A model generated the notes under the pieces. The model was not told the DNA's origin and did not search any database. It worked only from the letters and a program-made list of their open reading frames with translations. A stretch of 64,000 nt of DNA from Undibacterium sp. Jales W-56 (GTDB taxonomy: Bacteria > Pseudomonadota > Gammaproteobacteria > Burkholderiales > Burkholderiaceae_D), in the NCBI RefSeq assembly GCF_025548535.1, contig NZ_JAJLQW010000001.1:868001-932000 (forward strand), in the 5' to 3' direction. Positions 17,582 to 26,793 of this stretch are shown here, in pieces; positions within the stretch are counted from its first letter, which is position 1, and every line of letters begins with the position of its first letter. A program made the position numbers and the translations under genes.

Positions 17582-20317
17582 ATGAGCATTAATCTTAAAA
17601 CTCTGATTAGCAAACTCAATGAAACCTCGCGGGTTGCGGCTACCCGTGCAGCCAGTCTCTGTGTCGGTCTAGGCCACTATGAAGTAGATATCGAACATTT
17701 GTTTTTGGCATTGTTGGAACAGACAAATAGTGACTTCGTTCTTATTGCACGCAAGTCAGGCATCAGCACAGCGAGCCTGGATGCGGATCTTCGTAGCGAA
17801 ATCAGCCGCTTTAAAACAGGTAATACGCGCACACCTGTATTTTCTCCGCATTTACCTAAATTATTTGAACATGCCTGGCTTCTAGCCTCTCTGGATAACC
17901 GTGCTAATCAGATAAGTCAGATCAGAAGTAGTCACTTATTACTTGCGCTACTCACTGAACCTGATTTGGCACAGCTTGCTTATCGCGGTTCGAAGCTATT
18001 CGCTAAATTCAAATTGGATGACTTAAAACATCACATTCAAAAACTGACAGAAGGTTCGCAAGAATCTCAGGATGGTGGTATTGGACGGGATGATACGGAG
18101 CAGGATGGCTCAGATCCAGTGAGCGAAATGAACGGTCAGGCAGCGCAATCGAAGACACCTGCTTTGGATCAGTTCACTACGAATCTGACGCAACGCGCAC
18201 GCGATGGCAAGGTGGATCCCGTGATCGGACGCGATATGGAAATTCGCCAGACAATTGATATTCTGATGCGCCGACGTCAAAACAACCCTATTCTGACTGG
18301 CGAGGCAGGTGTCGGAAAAACTGCCGTAGTCGAAGGATTGGCTTTGCGTGTTGCATTGAATGATGTGCCTGATATTTTAAAGGGTGTTGAGATTCACACG
18401 CTCGACATGGGCCTGTTGCAAGCCGGTGCGAGTGTCAAAGGCGAGTTTGAAAATCGCTTAAAAAATGTGATTGATGAAGTCAAAAAAAGTTCACACGCGA
18501 TTATTTTGTTTATTGATGAAGCTCACACCATGATTGGCGCGGGCGGTCAGGCAGGACAAAATGATGCTGCCAACCTGCTAAAGCCAGCACTGGCAAGAGG
18601 GGAGCTGCGAACGATCGCAGCTACCACTTGGAGCGAGTACAAAAAATATTTTGAAAAAGACGCTGCGCTGGCACGTCGTTTTCAGGTGATTAAAGTTGAA
18701 GAGCCTACAGAGGCGGTTGCATGCGCCATGTTGCGCGGCATGGCACCGCTGATGGAAAGGCATTTTAACGTGCGTATCTATGATGAAGCGATCACTGAAG
18801 CGGTTCGTTTGTCGCATCGCTATATCAGTGGCCGGCAATTACCTGATAAGGCGATCAGTCTGCTCGATACAGCCTGCGCGAAAGTAGCTTTGGGTCAAAA
18901 TGCAACACCAGCTGTGCTGGAAGCGATCACAAAAAAACTGGAGCAGATGAATGTCGAAATAGCGATGCTTGAAAGAGAGCAAAGCAGTGGTATGAACCAT
19001 GCGGAACGGCTGTTTGAATTACGCAGTGTGAGTGAAATCGCTCACGCGGAAATCAAGCAACATACCGGTCAATGGGAAAAAGAAAAAATGCTGACGGAGC
19101 AAATTAAGACGGCTCGCGCCGCTTTAGAAGCATCTTCACTGTCAGACGGCTCAAAATTACCAACACCGTTACTGTCTTCCCTGGCATCAACTGCCAAATC
19201 AACTAAGAAAACGACTAAAGGATATGAGTTCGCCAGCGATATCCAGAAAAAAATTGAAGATCTGAAAATATTGCAAGGCGAGACCCCAATGGTGCCGGTG
19301 CAGGTCGATGGGCATGTTATCGCAGAAATTGTCGCTGCCTGGACCGGAATCCCCTTGGGGAAAATGGTCAAGGACGAAATAAAAACAGTGCTCAACTTGA
19401 AAGCATTGCTGGAAGAGCGCGTGCTTGGTCAATCCCATGCGATTGAGGCGGTTGCGCAAAGGGTGCGGACATCGCGTGCAAATCTGGATGATCCGAATAA
19501 ACCAAAAGGTGTATTTTTATTTGTCGGACCTTCAGGTATCGGTAAAACGGAAACGGCGCTGGCACTGGCTGATGTTTTGTACGGCGGTGAACGCAAACTC
19601 ATCACCATCAACATGAGTGAATATCAAGAAGCGCACAGCGTCTCTGGTTTAAAAGGATCACCTCCCGGTTATGTAGGGTATGGCGAAGGTGGCGTACTGA
19701 CCGAAGCAGTACGTCGTAATCCGTATAGCGTTGTTTTGCTGGATGAAATTGAAAAAGCTCATCCCGATGTTCTTGAATTATTTTTTCAGGTATTTGATAA
19801 AGGTGTGCTGGACGATGCAGAAGGGCGTGAAGTTGATTTTAAAAATACCATCATTATTTTGACCTCAAATGTGGCATCCAGTCTCATGATGCAAGCTTGC
19901 CTGAATAAACAGGCTCACGAGTTGCCTTCATCTGCGGAGCTGGAGCAGCAAATCCGTCCGCAATTGATGAAAGCATTTAAGCCCGCGTTTCTGGGGCGGT
20001 TAAAAGTAGTACCTTATTATCCGATTCCAGATGAGGTGCTTATTAAAATTATTGAGTTGAAGCTCTCTCATATCCAGAAGCGCATCGCCGTCAACCATAA
20101 GGCGACCTTTGTCTACGATGACGCCATGGTAGAGGCAGTGTTATCTCGTTGCACAGAGGTTGATTCCGGCGCCCGCAATGTAGATAACATTTTGAACGGA
20201 ACTCTTTTGCCAGAAATTGCTGAATCTGTCTTGGCTAAAATGGCGGAGGGCGTGGGGATTAGCAAAATTAAAGTCAGCGCAACAAAACAGGGACAGTTTA
20301 AATACACCATGAAATAA
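17582..20317 (+). CDS. clpV: T6SS AAA+ ATPase ClpV (TssH)
   Basis: 911 residues. The N domain (about 1-150) is of ClpV type and recognises contracted sheath. Two AAA+ modules follow: Walker A GEAGVGKT with Walker B FIDEAH, and GPSGIGKT with [11 protein letters not shown] middle coiled-coil (about 440-520) and a Ser/Thr/Lys-rich insert (about 515-545) lie between. ClpV unfolds TssC in contracted sheaths so subunits can be reused. The Shine-Dalgarno AAGGAAG lies ahead of the ATG, with the tssG stop just upstream. Confidence 0.97.
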   Translation: MSINLKTLISKLNETSRVAATRAASLCVGLGHYEVDIEHLFLALLEQTNSDFVLIARKSGISTASLDADLRSEISRFKTGNTRTPVFSPHLPKLFEHAWLLASLDNRANQISQIRSSHLLLALLTEPDLAQLAYRGSKLFAKFKLDDLKHHIQKLTEGSQESQDGGIGRDDTEQDGSDPVSEMNGQAAQSKTPALDQFTTNLTQRARDGKVDPVIGRDMEIRQTIDILMRRRQNNPILTGEAGVGKTAVVEGLALRVALNDVPDILKGVEIHTLDMGLLQAGASVKGEFENRLKNVIDEVKKSSHAIILFIDEAHTMIGAGGQAGQNDAANLLKPALARGELRTIAATTWSEYKKYFEKDAALARRFQVIKVEEPTEAVACAMLRGMAPLMERHFNVRIYDEAITEAVRLSHRYISGRQLPDKAISLLDTACAKVALGQNATPAVLEAITKKLEQMNVEIAMLEREQSSGMNHAERLFELRSVSEIAHAEIKQHTGQWEKEKMLTEQIKTARAALEASSLSDGSKLPTPLLSSLASTAKSTKKTTKGYEFASDIQKKIEDLKILQGETPMVPVQVDGHVIAEIVAAWTGIPLGKMVKDEIKTVLNLKALLEERVLGQSHAIEAVAQRVRTSRANLDDPNKPKGVFLFVGPSGIGKTETALALADVLYGGERKLITINMSEYQEAHSVSGLKGSPPGYVGYGEGGVLTEAVRRNPYSVVLLDEIEKAHPDVLELFFQVFDKGVLDDAEGREVDFKNTIIILTSNVASSLMMQACLNKQAHELPSSAELEQQIRPQLMKAFKPAFLGRLKVVPYYPIPDEVLIKIIELKLSHIQKRIAVNHKATFVYDDAMVEAVLSRCTEVDSGARNVDNILNGTLLPEIAESVLAKMAEGVGISKIKVSATKQGQFKYTMK

Positions 20318-20365
20318 GCTATGGCGGCTTTTTTTGTTTGAATCGCAGCGTTTAAATTCAAGTAA

Positions 20366-21634
20366 ATGCAGAGACAAACGATGAGTGATCTGATGAAGAA
20401 AAAATTAATAAAATTGTTTTATATCTCCGTTTTTTTTGCACTAGGTATGCCGGCTATACCGGCATTCAGCGGAGTGAATGAGGCTTTAATTGATTATAGA
20501 AATAGTCAATTTTCTGCTGCATTTGCCCAGTTCAGGCAGTTGGCAAATGCTGGTGACGCTGAGGCACAATATCATCTCGGTCTCATGTACGAAAACGGTC
20601 AGGGTGTGCCGCAAGACTACAAGTTAGCTATGACATGGTACAAGGCTGCAGCAGATCAGGAATATGCAAAAGCACAATTGAATTTAGGCAGTCTGTATGA
20701 CGACGGACGTGTCGTATCGCAAGATGCCAAGACTGCGATGATCTGGTACCGCAAAGCCTCCATGCACGGTAACGCGCAAGCGCAATACAAGCTGGCATTG
20801 ATGTATGCGAATGGCAAGGCCGTGAGCAAAGATGAAAAGACGGCCATTCTCTGGATGCGCAAGTCTGCAGAGCAGGCTGAGCCCAACGCCCAATATCAAC
20901 TCGGCTCGATGTATGAAAACGGTATCGGTATTGCGAAGGACGCTAAGCTGGCAATTCTCTGGTATCGCAAGGCCGCGGATCAAGGTAATGCCGGTGCACA
21001 GTTCAATATCGGACAGGTTTACGAAAACGGTCGTGGTGTGCCGCAAGATTACAATGCGGCGGTGAGTTGGTATCAAAAGGCCGCTCAACAAGCGCATCCA
21101 GAGGCTCAATATCGGTTGGGCGTCATGCTGGCGTTGGGGCGTGGTGTCAGGCAAGACGATAAGTCTGCGATGATATGGTTTCAGCAGGCAGCGGATCGCG
21201 GTCAGGCCAACGCGCAATATAATCTTGGTGCCATGTATGAGTCAGGCCAAATTGTTGCTCAAGACTATAAATTGGCCCTTGTCTGGTATCGAAAATCAGC
21301 GGAGCAAGGTATTGCTATGGCCCAGTACAATCTGGCTTCCATGTATGCCAACGGGAAGGGTGCGGCTAAAGACGATAAAGAGGCTTTGCTGTGGTATCTG
21401 AAGGCGGCGGAGCAAGGGCATGCAGAGGCCCAATTTAACTTGGGATGGGTGTACGCAAACGGCCAGGGTGTGACTGCTGACATAGAGCAGGCACACATGT
21501 GGTTCAATCTGGCAGCATCGAGTGGTGATAAAGATGCGATCAAAAATCGCAAAGTAGCCGAATCGATGATGACACCAAAACAGATTGAACATGCCCAAGC
21601 GATGGCTCGAGAGTGGCAGATGAAATACAAATAA
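20366..21634 (+). CDS. Secreted Sel1-repeat protein within the T6SS cluster
   Basis: About 422 residues. An N-terminal signal-like segment (LIKLFYISVFFALGMPAIPAFS) is followed by nine tandem 36-residue Sel1-like repeats (pattern AxAQYxLGxMYxxGxGVxxDxxxAxxWYxKAAxQG) between about residues 58 and 385. Such alpha-solenoids are protein-interaction scaffolds. It sits between clpV and tssA and reads in the same direction, so it is probably a T6SS accessory, but I know of no standard T6SS component of this kind. Start uncertain: ATGs at 20366, 20381 and 20393 are all possible. The repeats are nearly uniform in length, suggesting recent duplication. Confidence 0.88.
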   Translation: MQRQTMSDLMKKKLIKLFYISVFFALGMPAIPAFSGVNEALIDYRNSQFSAAFAQFRQLANAGDAEAQYHLGLMYENGQGVPQDYKLAMTWYKAAADQEYAKAQLNLGSLYDDGRVVSQDAKTAMIWYRKASMHGNAQAQYKLALMYANGKAVSKDEKTAILWMRKSAEQAEPNAQYQLGSMYENGIGIAKDAKLAILWYRKAADQGNAGAQFNIGQVYENGRGVPQDYNAAVSWYQKAAQQAHPEAQYRLGVMLALGRGVRQDDKSAMIWFQQAADRGQANAQYNLGAMYESGQIVAQDYKLALVWYRKSAEQGIAMAQYNLASMYANGKGAAKDDKEALLWYLKAAEQGHAEAQFNLGWVYANGQGVTADIEQAHMWFNLAASSGDKDAIKNRKVAESMMTPKQIEHAQAMAREWQMKYK

Positions 21635-21717
21635 TGTGACTGATCTGGATATGCTAATCATCCGTGACAAGAATTAATGCGCCGCTTAAATCCATCATCA
21701 CTATTTTAGGAAAAATT

Positions 21718-22764
21718 ATGTTTGCTGTTGACCAGCTTCTCTTGCCCATCAATCCAACGGATCCTTGCGGAGAAGATTTGTCTTTTTCAACTGAACTCGA
21801 TGCGATTGCCCAAGCGCGTCGTTTTGATGATCCTTCTCTAGATCAGGGCGAGTGGGTGGCCGAATTAAAGGAGGCTGATTGGCAGTTTGTTATAAAAAGT
21901 TGCTCGGATTTAATCCAATTTAAAAGTAAAGATTTACGCCTTGCTGTTTGGCTGGCCGAAGCCAGCGCAAAAATAAATCAGTTTCGCGGTTTAGGTGATG
22001 CCTATTTATTGTTGGCTGGGCTATGCGATAAATTTTGGGAGGGCTTGTATCCCTTACCAGATGAAGACGGGTATGAACAGCGTATTGGAAATTTACATTG
22101 GTTGCTAAAACGATCGGTACAATTAGTTCGTGAAATTCCGATTACTGAAGGTAAGGATACAGGGTATTCAACAATTCAATTTGAGCTTGCCCGAACAAAT
22201 GCGACAAATGCGGATAGCCAAGATGGCGGACATCATCATGGTCATCTCAAATTAGCGGATGTAGAGTCAGCGCGTAAAAAATCTTCCAGAGTTTTTTATC
22301 AGGGACTGCTCGCGGATGCACGTCATTGTCTTAGCGCATTGGTCGAGCTAGAGCAGGCTGTGGATGCCTGGTTAGGTGTGGATGGCCCCGGGTTCACTGC
22401 ATCCAAGGACGCGCTTGAGGCCGTTATCAGTCTCATCTTGCCATTTGCGCGAGATGTTGGTGCGCAAACAGATAATAATCCAGTCGAAGTGCCAGAAATG
22501 GCATCGCCTATTATAAATAATGATCAAAAGATGTTAGTGACAACACCGCTCACAGGCGCGATCCAAACGCGTACGCAGGCTCTCGCTCAGCTCCGTCTGG
22601 TGGCAGAGTTTTTCCGTAGAACGGAACCTCATAGCCCAGTCATTTATCTGGCAGAAAAAGCAGCAGATTGGGGGGACTTGCCTCTGCATGAATGGCTGAG
22701 AGCCGTCGTCAAAGACGAAGGATCATTGGTTCATATCGAAGAACTTCTTGGCATAAAGAGATAA
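21718..22764 (+). CDS. tssA: T6SS protein TssA (ImpA N-terminal family)
   Basis: 348 residues from ATG 21718 (MFAVDQLLLPINPTDPCGEDLSF), preceded by TAGGAAAA; a GTG 54 bases upstream in the same frame gives an unlikely N-terminus. The ImpA_N domain (about 10-120) holds the conserved CGEDLSF and DLRLAVWLAEA segments, and the C-terminal region resembles short TssA proteins that prime sheath polymerisation. It is the last T6SS gene; IS remnants lie downstream. Confidence 0.93.
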   Translation: MFAVDQLLLPINPTDPCGEDLSFSTELDAIAQARRFDDPSLDQGEWVAELKEADWQFVIKSCSDLIQFKSKDLRLAVWLAEASAKINQFRGLGDAYLLLAGLCDKFWEGLYPLPDEDGYEQRIGNLHWLLKRSVQLVREIPITEGKDTGYSTIQFELARTNATNADSQDGGHHHGHLKLADVESARKKSSRVFYQGLLADARHCLSALVELEQAVDAWLGVDGPGFTASKDALEAVISLILPFARDVGAQTDNNPVEVPEMASPIINNDQKMLVTTPLTGAIQTRTQALAQLRLVAEFFRRTEPHSPVIYLAEKAADWGDLPLHEWLRAVVKDEGSLVHIEELLGIKR

Positions 22765-22932
22765 GGGACATTATTCATTTAGCTTGGATAACAGAAGCGC
22801 TGGCGAACATATTTTCCCATGTGTGAGTCAATTAGCTGTAGTAGTCGGGACTTCATCTGACTAAATTTCCCACGGTTTAGTTGGACGGCAACGCGGCTCT
22901 ATTCCCAGCGTTATTCATATCACCGATAGTAA

Positions 22933-23111
22933 GACTCACGAGGTCAATACCTGGGGCGGGTCATTCGCGACATCGAGCGTAAGCTCCAGGCGCAACCGCA
23001 ATGACTGAGCGCTTCGCCAAACACATTCATGCACAGCAACGGCAAGACCGCGAAAAACGCCACAGCGTGCATGCGCCCGAAACAGAATGCATTGCCAAGG
23101 GCAACCCATAA
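22933..23111 (+). pseudogene. IS5-family transposase fragment, frameshifted
   Basis: Two adjoining frames give RGQYLGRVIRDIERKLQAQPQ (stop at 23002) and, shifted by one base from 23001, ERFAKHIHAQQRQDREKRHSVHAPETECIAKGNP. These match in order the IS5-group transposase stretch LGRVIRDIERK ... LARRVHxQQRQxRGRKVYSLHAPEVECIGKGKA. Both ends of the gene are missing. It is a decayed insertion sequence. Confidence 0.72.
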
Positions 23112-23116
23112 TGCAG

Positions 23117-23237
23117 TGTCGTTGCTGCGATGGATCCCCCCAGGTTGCTTGCAGGTCTTGATTATCTGGGCTTTGAATTCAGTGCTATGGCGCCGGTACT
23201 GACTGGGCGCAACCATTCCGTTCTGTTTCGTGTACAT
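23117..23237 (-). pseudogene. IS66-family tnpA (OrfA) 5' fragment
   Basis: From the ATG at 23237 the frame reads SQYRRHSTEFKAQIIKTCKQPGG, the N-terminal helix region of IS66 TnpA proteins (RRRHSxEFKAxVVxACxQPGxS). After the six-G run the match continues one frame over as SIAATTLHYGLP, so a frameshift lies in the G-run. The rest of the element is absent. It abuts the IS5 fragment tail to tail. Confidence 0.72.
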
Positions 23238-23634
23238 GTGTCCACCTATTAAATGGACACGATAATCTATGTTTCAGTATCCGCTTCAAGGTGATATTGC
23301 CGGGTGCTTACATTCGATCTCCTTTCAATTTCGGTAGATATGTCGTTTTTTACGCATATTTCCAGATAAAAATTCACTGTTATGTAATAAGTAACTGTTA
23401 ATCTGACATCTTGCCAAAAAGAATATATTTTGGTTTGCTCAGAAAACTTTCCTAGCTATGTAGATGTATGTGCCGCGGAAGGTATTTGCTAAAACAGAAC
23501 AATTAAGTTTGGCAGCCTGGAGCAATGTAGGTGATGGTCATCGCGTTTTTACCATCTGCTTGTCGTTTATTAATGTAATAAAACCTAGATCCACTCATGT
23601 TGAATAATCAAGTGAACCATTAAGGAGAATGTAA

Positions 23635-24114
23635 TTGAAAAAATTGTTGATTTCCCTTGTTCTGATGAGTCAGGCAGCTTTTGCCCTGGCAGATGGTAAA
23701 ACGGATTGCAATGCTGCAGCCGGCAGCTATCGCACTGGTACCGTAGTGGGTAGTCCGAAATTTGCGCGTGCGACACAGACGCTCAAAGGAGTTGGTCTCT
23801 CGCATACGCATATCCGGGTCCAGACCGATCAGGATGGCCAGATTTATGATGTTGCGATGGACAATGTGTATGCAAACGATTACGTGAAAAATTCCAGCTC
23901 GATACCAAAATCGCTTGCAGCGATTAAATTGGGCGACAAAGTGGAAATGTGCGGTCAATTGTATTCAAGCGGCTATGGTATTCACTGGGTTCATGATAAT
24001 TGCAATGTCACGCCAGACCGTGCCCATCCTGATGGTTTTGTCAAAAAAGTAGTGGGTGGAGTTGAAGGCAGCAATTTAGAATCAAGTCAGGCGTATTGCT
24101 ATTTGTGGAATTGA
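23635..24114 (+). CDS. Small secreted DUF3465-like protein
   Basis: 159 residues. Start chosen as TTG 23635 because AAGGAG lies 8 bases before it and the only nearby in-frame ATG (23629) is followed directly by TAA. A signal peptide ends near ALADG. The mature protein has four Cys and the segment SGYGIHWVHDN followed by HPDGFVKK, which recalls the C-terminal GVIHWTHHD...HPGGWI pattern of DUF3465. The fold is probably an OB-like beta-barrel; no function is known. A strong hairpin follows downstream. Confidence 0.68.
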   Translation: MKKLLISLVLMSQAAFALADGKTDCNAAAGSYRTGTVVGSPKFARATQTLKGVGLSHTHIRVQTDQDGQIYDVAMDNVYANDYVKNSSSIPKSLAAIKLGDKVEMCGQLYSSGYGIHWVHDNCNVTPDRAHPDGFVKKVVGGVEGSNLESSQAYCYLWN

Positions 24115-24135
24115 TTGGCGCTTGATTCGATCAAA

Positions 24136-24170
24136 CCTGATACCGGTATGCTGGACGCATCGGTATCAGG
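24136..24170. repeat. 10-bp perfect hairpin after the DUF3465-like gene
   Basis: Arms CCTGATACCG and CGGTATCAGG are perfectly complementary with a 15-base spacer. No T-run follows, so it is not a clear intrinsic terminator; it could still stop or protect the upstream transcript. Confidence 0.5.
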
Positions 24171-24265
24171 CGGATAGAAAATGGATGCTGCAAAAAATCA
24201 CATTATATTCAGAGCATCATTCATCTATTTTATTTTTCCTTAACTCACTAAGTTCGGTTTAATTT

Positions 24266-25165
24266 GTGACTTCATTTATTCGTTACTCACTGGCGGTTGT
24301 TGCGATCGGCTTATGCCTGGGAGCCTTTCTGTTATCCAGAGAGACCGAAGATCCCTCGGCGAAACTGCGGGCTACTACAGGCAAGATGCAGGATGCTGGC
24401 TCAAGGCCATCGCGTGCGTTGTATGGATCAATTTCTCCGTTTGGATTGGGGGAGCCGGTGATGGGCAATGACGAGACAATATCGCATGAGCTGAAATCGG
24501 CTGCCATTTATGGCCGTAACGGACGGCAGGTCGATTTTGGCGGACTTACGGCATTTGACTATATTTCTAAATGGACCGGATTGGCCAGGGCAGGCAGCGT
24601 AGAAGCCGCGTATAACGTCTATCAGGCGGAGTCTGTCTGCGCCAATAATGATGAAGCCATCGCCGAATACGATAGCGTTGCCGATCGTGATCAATTTTTA
24701 AATGAGCGTAAAAAATTAAGCAAATTATGTGAAGGCGTGACGCCCGTGCAGGTGCAGGAGCGGCTCCATTTCCTCGGCATTGCCGCGCGCTCAGGCAAAG
24801 TCGATGCGCAAATCGATTACTTTATGGAGGGACCATATGGTCGCCCCATTGACCTGAAAGAAAACCGTGACGATCCGATAGTCCAAAAATGGAAAGATGA
24901 CGCCATCACAGGACTAAAGTCCGCGGCTAGCCAAGGTGAGCCATTTGCGTTGGCCTTGCTTTCCCAGAGCTACGATATCGGTGAGCTGGTACCGCGTGAT
25001 GCCAAACTTTCTCTCAGCTACAAAGTCGCTGAAGCAGAAGCAAGAAATACGGTATGGTCGGACGTGCAGTTGCGCCGTAAGTTTGGCGCGCAGATGTCGG
25101 ATGCAGATTTTGAAAATGCGCTGCAAATGGGCAGGCAAATTGCCCGTGATTGCTGTAAAAAATAA
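24266..25165 (+). CDS. Membrane-anchored Sel1-like protein, function unknown
   Basis: 299 residues from GTG 24266. An N-terminal hydrophobic helix (about 8-24, LAVVAIGLCLGAFLLS) works as anchor or uncleaved signal. The body is mostly alpha-helical, with at least one Sel1-like unit near residues 215-260 (GLKSAASQGEPFALALLSQSYDIGELVPRDAKLSLSYKVAE) and a more diverged one earlier. A Cys pair near the C-terminus (DCCKK) is unusual. No family assigned with certainty. The start has no clear Shine-Dalgarno and remains uncertain. Confidence 0.7.
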   Translation: MTSFIRYSLAVVAIGLCLGAFLLSRETEDPSAKLRATTGKMQDAGSRPSRALYGSISPFGLGEPVMGNDETISHELKSAAIYGRNGRQVDFGGLTAFDYISKWTGLARAGSVEAAYNVYQAESVCANNDEAIAEYDSVADRDQFLNERKKLSKLCEGVTPVQVQERLHFLGIAARSGKVDAQIDYFMEGPYGRPIDLKENRDDPIVQKWKDDAITGLKSAASQGEPFALALLSQSYDIGELVPRDAKLSLSYKVAEAEARNTVWSDVQLRRKFGAQMSDADFENALQMGRQIARDCCKK

Positions 25166-25222
25166 CGCCGATCCACTACTGCGCGACAAAACGCCTGGCT
25201 GTTTCACGGCGCATTGTGTCTT

Positions 25223-25882
25223 TTACTGATTCGACTCGGACAATTTTTTCATGCCCGATGGTGTCGACGTTTCTTTTTTCTCCGCTTCTTCATCGCCATT
25301 GACTGAAGAATCGTCGAGGTAGCGTTCAAGCAGCTCAAAAAACTTCCCGTAAAAATCCCCGGTGGGTATCGTTTCGCTCGCGACTTTGACCAGCGAATCG
25401 TCGCTTGCGCCGAATGGTAAGGACACCGATCCCAGCGCGCCGACACCGATGCTGGCGGAGTTGGTGCTTTTCTTGAGTGAATAACGGTCGCGTACTGCAT
25501 TGGCAAATACGGTGGTGCTGTTGCTGCCTTTGCTGTCTGCCGCACAGACCACCGTGAATTCAATCTCGGCATGGATGTCGCTGTCGCGCTGGAATTTTCG
25601 GCGGCCCTTGACGAAGGCGGCTTTTGATTCGCTGATGACATAACCCTGGCTCAGCAAAGCGCGGCGCGCGGCTTCGCAGGAGGTTTTTTCTGTACCGGGG
25701 AAGCTATGGGTGAAGACGTCGGCGGAACCGAATTCTTCATCTTTTAAATGGGCTTTGTTATTGCTCAGGCCGCCGCCAAAGCTGCCGCAGCCAGTCAGCA
25801 CCAAAGCGGCAACAACGGTACTGAGCCGGTAAATTGATCGGCGTGGCGATGACGAGGCAAGATGTAAAAATAAAAAACGCAT
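25223..25882 (-). CDS. DUF2242 family lipoprotein
   Basis: 219 residues from ATG 25882 (MRFLFLHL); the frame is open a further 195 bases upstream, but that stretch overlaps hutC and has no protein-like character. The lipobox LTGC is near residue 34. The body matches the DUF2242 pattern found in Burkholderiales: CEAARRALLSQGYVISE, VKGRRKFQ, IEFTVVCAAD, DRYSLKKSTNSASIGVGALGS and SDDSLVKVASETIPTG. Function unknown. It lies just downstream of hutC on the same strand, 31 bp away. Confidence 0.88.
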   Translation of the reverse strand: MRFLFLHLASSSPRRSIYRLSTVVAALVLTGCGSFGGGLSNNKAHLKDEEFGSADVFTHSFPGTEKTSCEAARRALLSQGYVISESKAAFVKGRRKFQRDSDIHAEIEFTVVCAADSKGSNSTTVFANAVRDRYSLKKSTNSASIGVGALGSVSLPFGASDDSLVKVASETIPTGDFYGKFFELLERYLDDSSVNGDEEAEKKETSTPSGMKKLSESNQ

Positions 25883-25913
25883 TGGATCGGTATTTCTATA
25901 GGGGTAAAACGTA

Positions 25914-26624
25914 TTAAAAACTACCGGCAAACTGATAGCGCAGGCCAGGGTGCCACATGGTGACGATGGTGGCGATTTTACCTTTGGACAGGGTTTGGCG
26001 GTGTAACAGTAAGCAGGGTTCCTTGTAAGTGATGTGTAACATGTCACCAATATGCTTGGGCGGCAACAAGGCTTCAATCCGGTAGCTGACGCTTTCCAGG
26101 GGCGCCACCACCATCAGGTATTCATTCGGCGTCATGCTGGCGAAATCCTGTTCCAGATAATCCGGTGCAATAGCGGAATTCACCCAACGATCTTCGACCT
26201 GAATCGCGACCTCATTCTCAAAATGCACAATCACCGAATGAAACAAGCTGTGACCAATTTTCACCTTGAATTGTTGCGCCAGTATGTCAGTCGCTTTGAC
26301 CGCTTCGAGTTGATGGAGTTCACTGCGATGCGTATGGCCGCGTGCACGGACTTCCTCGGCAATGCTTTTGATCTCGACTAAAGTTGCCTGATATTTATGT
26401 TGTGCGACATAAGTGCCGGAGCCCTGGATGCGCGTCAAGATTTGTTCGCTGGTCAACTCGCGCACAGCCCGATTGACGGTCATGCGCGAGACGCTGAATT
26501 GTTCTGCCAGTGCGGCTTCGGAAGGGATGGCATCGCCTTCTTTCCAGGTGCCGGACTGGATTTCCCTGAGTAAATAATCCTTGATCCGCTGGAAGACCGG
26601 GGCATTTTTTGCTGGTGTGGACAC
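25914..26624 (-). CDS. hutC: Histidine utilisation repressor HutC (GntR family)
   Basis: 236 residues. A GntR winged-helix domain (about 8-75, EAALAEQFSVSRMTVNRAVREL) is followed by a UTRA ligand-binding domain (about 95-230) with EDRWVN and the late ALLPPKHIGDMLHI segment, as in HutC. It represses the hut genes and is released by urocanate. The gene is divergent from hutU, and a perfect palindrome lies in between. The 5' part of the next gene's open frame overlaps its 3' end, but the true start of that gene does not. Confidence 0.95.
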   Translation of the reverse strand: MSTPAKNAPVFQRIKDYLLREIQSGTWKEGDAIPSEAALAEQFSVSRMTVNRAVRELTSEQILTRIQGSGTYVAQHKYQATLVEIKSIAEEVRARGHTHRSELHQLEAVKATDILAQQFKVKIGHSLFHSVIVHFENEVAIQVEDRWVNSAIAPDYLEQDFASMTPNEYLMVVAPLESVSYRIEALLPPKHIGDMLHITYKEPCLLLHRQTLSKGKIATIVTMWHPGLRYQFAGSF

Positions 26625-26679
26625 GTCATTCCTGAAGAAATAATTTGCCGTATTGTCTCATACAAAAATCCTCTTGCAA

Positions 26680-26697
26680 AAGTTGTATATACAACTT
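26680..26697. promoter_or_regulatory. HutC operator
   Basis: The 18-bp sequence AAGTTGTATATACAACTT is a perfect palindrome, in the hutC-hutU spacer. It matches the known HutC recognition core TTGTATATACAA. It lies 55 bp from the hutC start and 97 bp from hutU, placing it to control both directions. Confidence 0.92.
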
Positions 26698-26793
26698 AAA
26701 CTAATCCCATTGATCCGGCATCGGCTGGCTTATGTGAATGTTAAGTGAATGAAATCAGATCAAACCTTAGGATAGAGACTGGAGACGGGAAAA

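Larger units (their letters stand above)
22765..23634. other. Intergenic zone with IS remnants, no intact gene
   Basis: 870 bp at the right edge of the T6SS cluster. Two broken transposase pieces occupy 22933-23237 (listed separately), followed by a 7-bp inverted repeat GTGTCCA / TGGACAC at 23238-23260 that may belong to an element end. I see nothing recognisable in 22765-22932 or 23261-23620 apart from a general rise in A+T before the next gene. Confidence 0.6.

Noticed and set aside
22944-23237. 97-residue minus-strand open frame near the T6SS right edge
   Set aside because: Only its first third is protein-like (IS66 TnpA); the rest is antisense to the IS5 fragment and out of frame, so it is treated as a remnant, not a gene.
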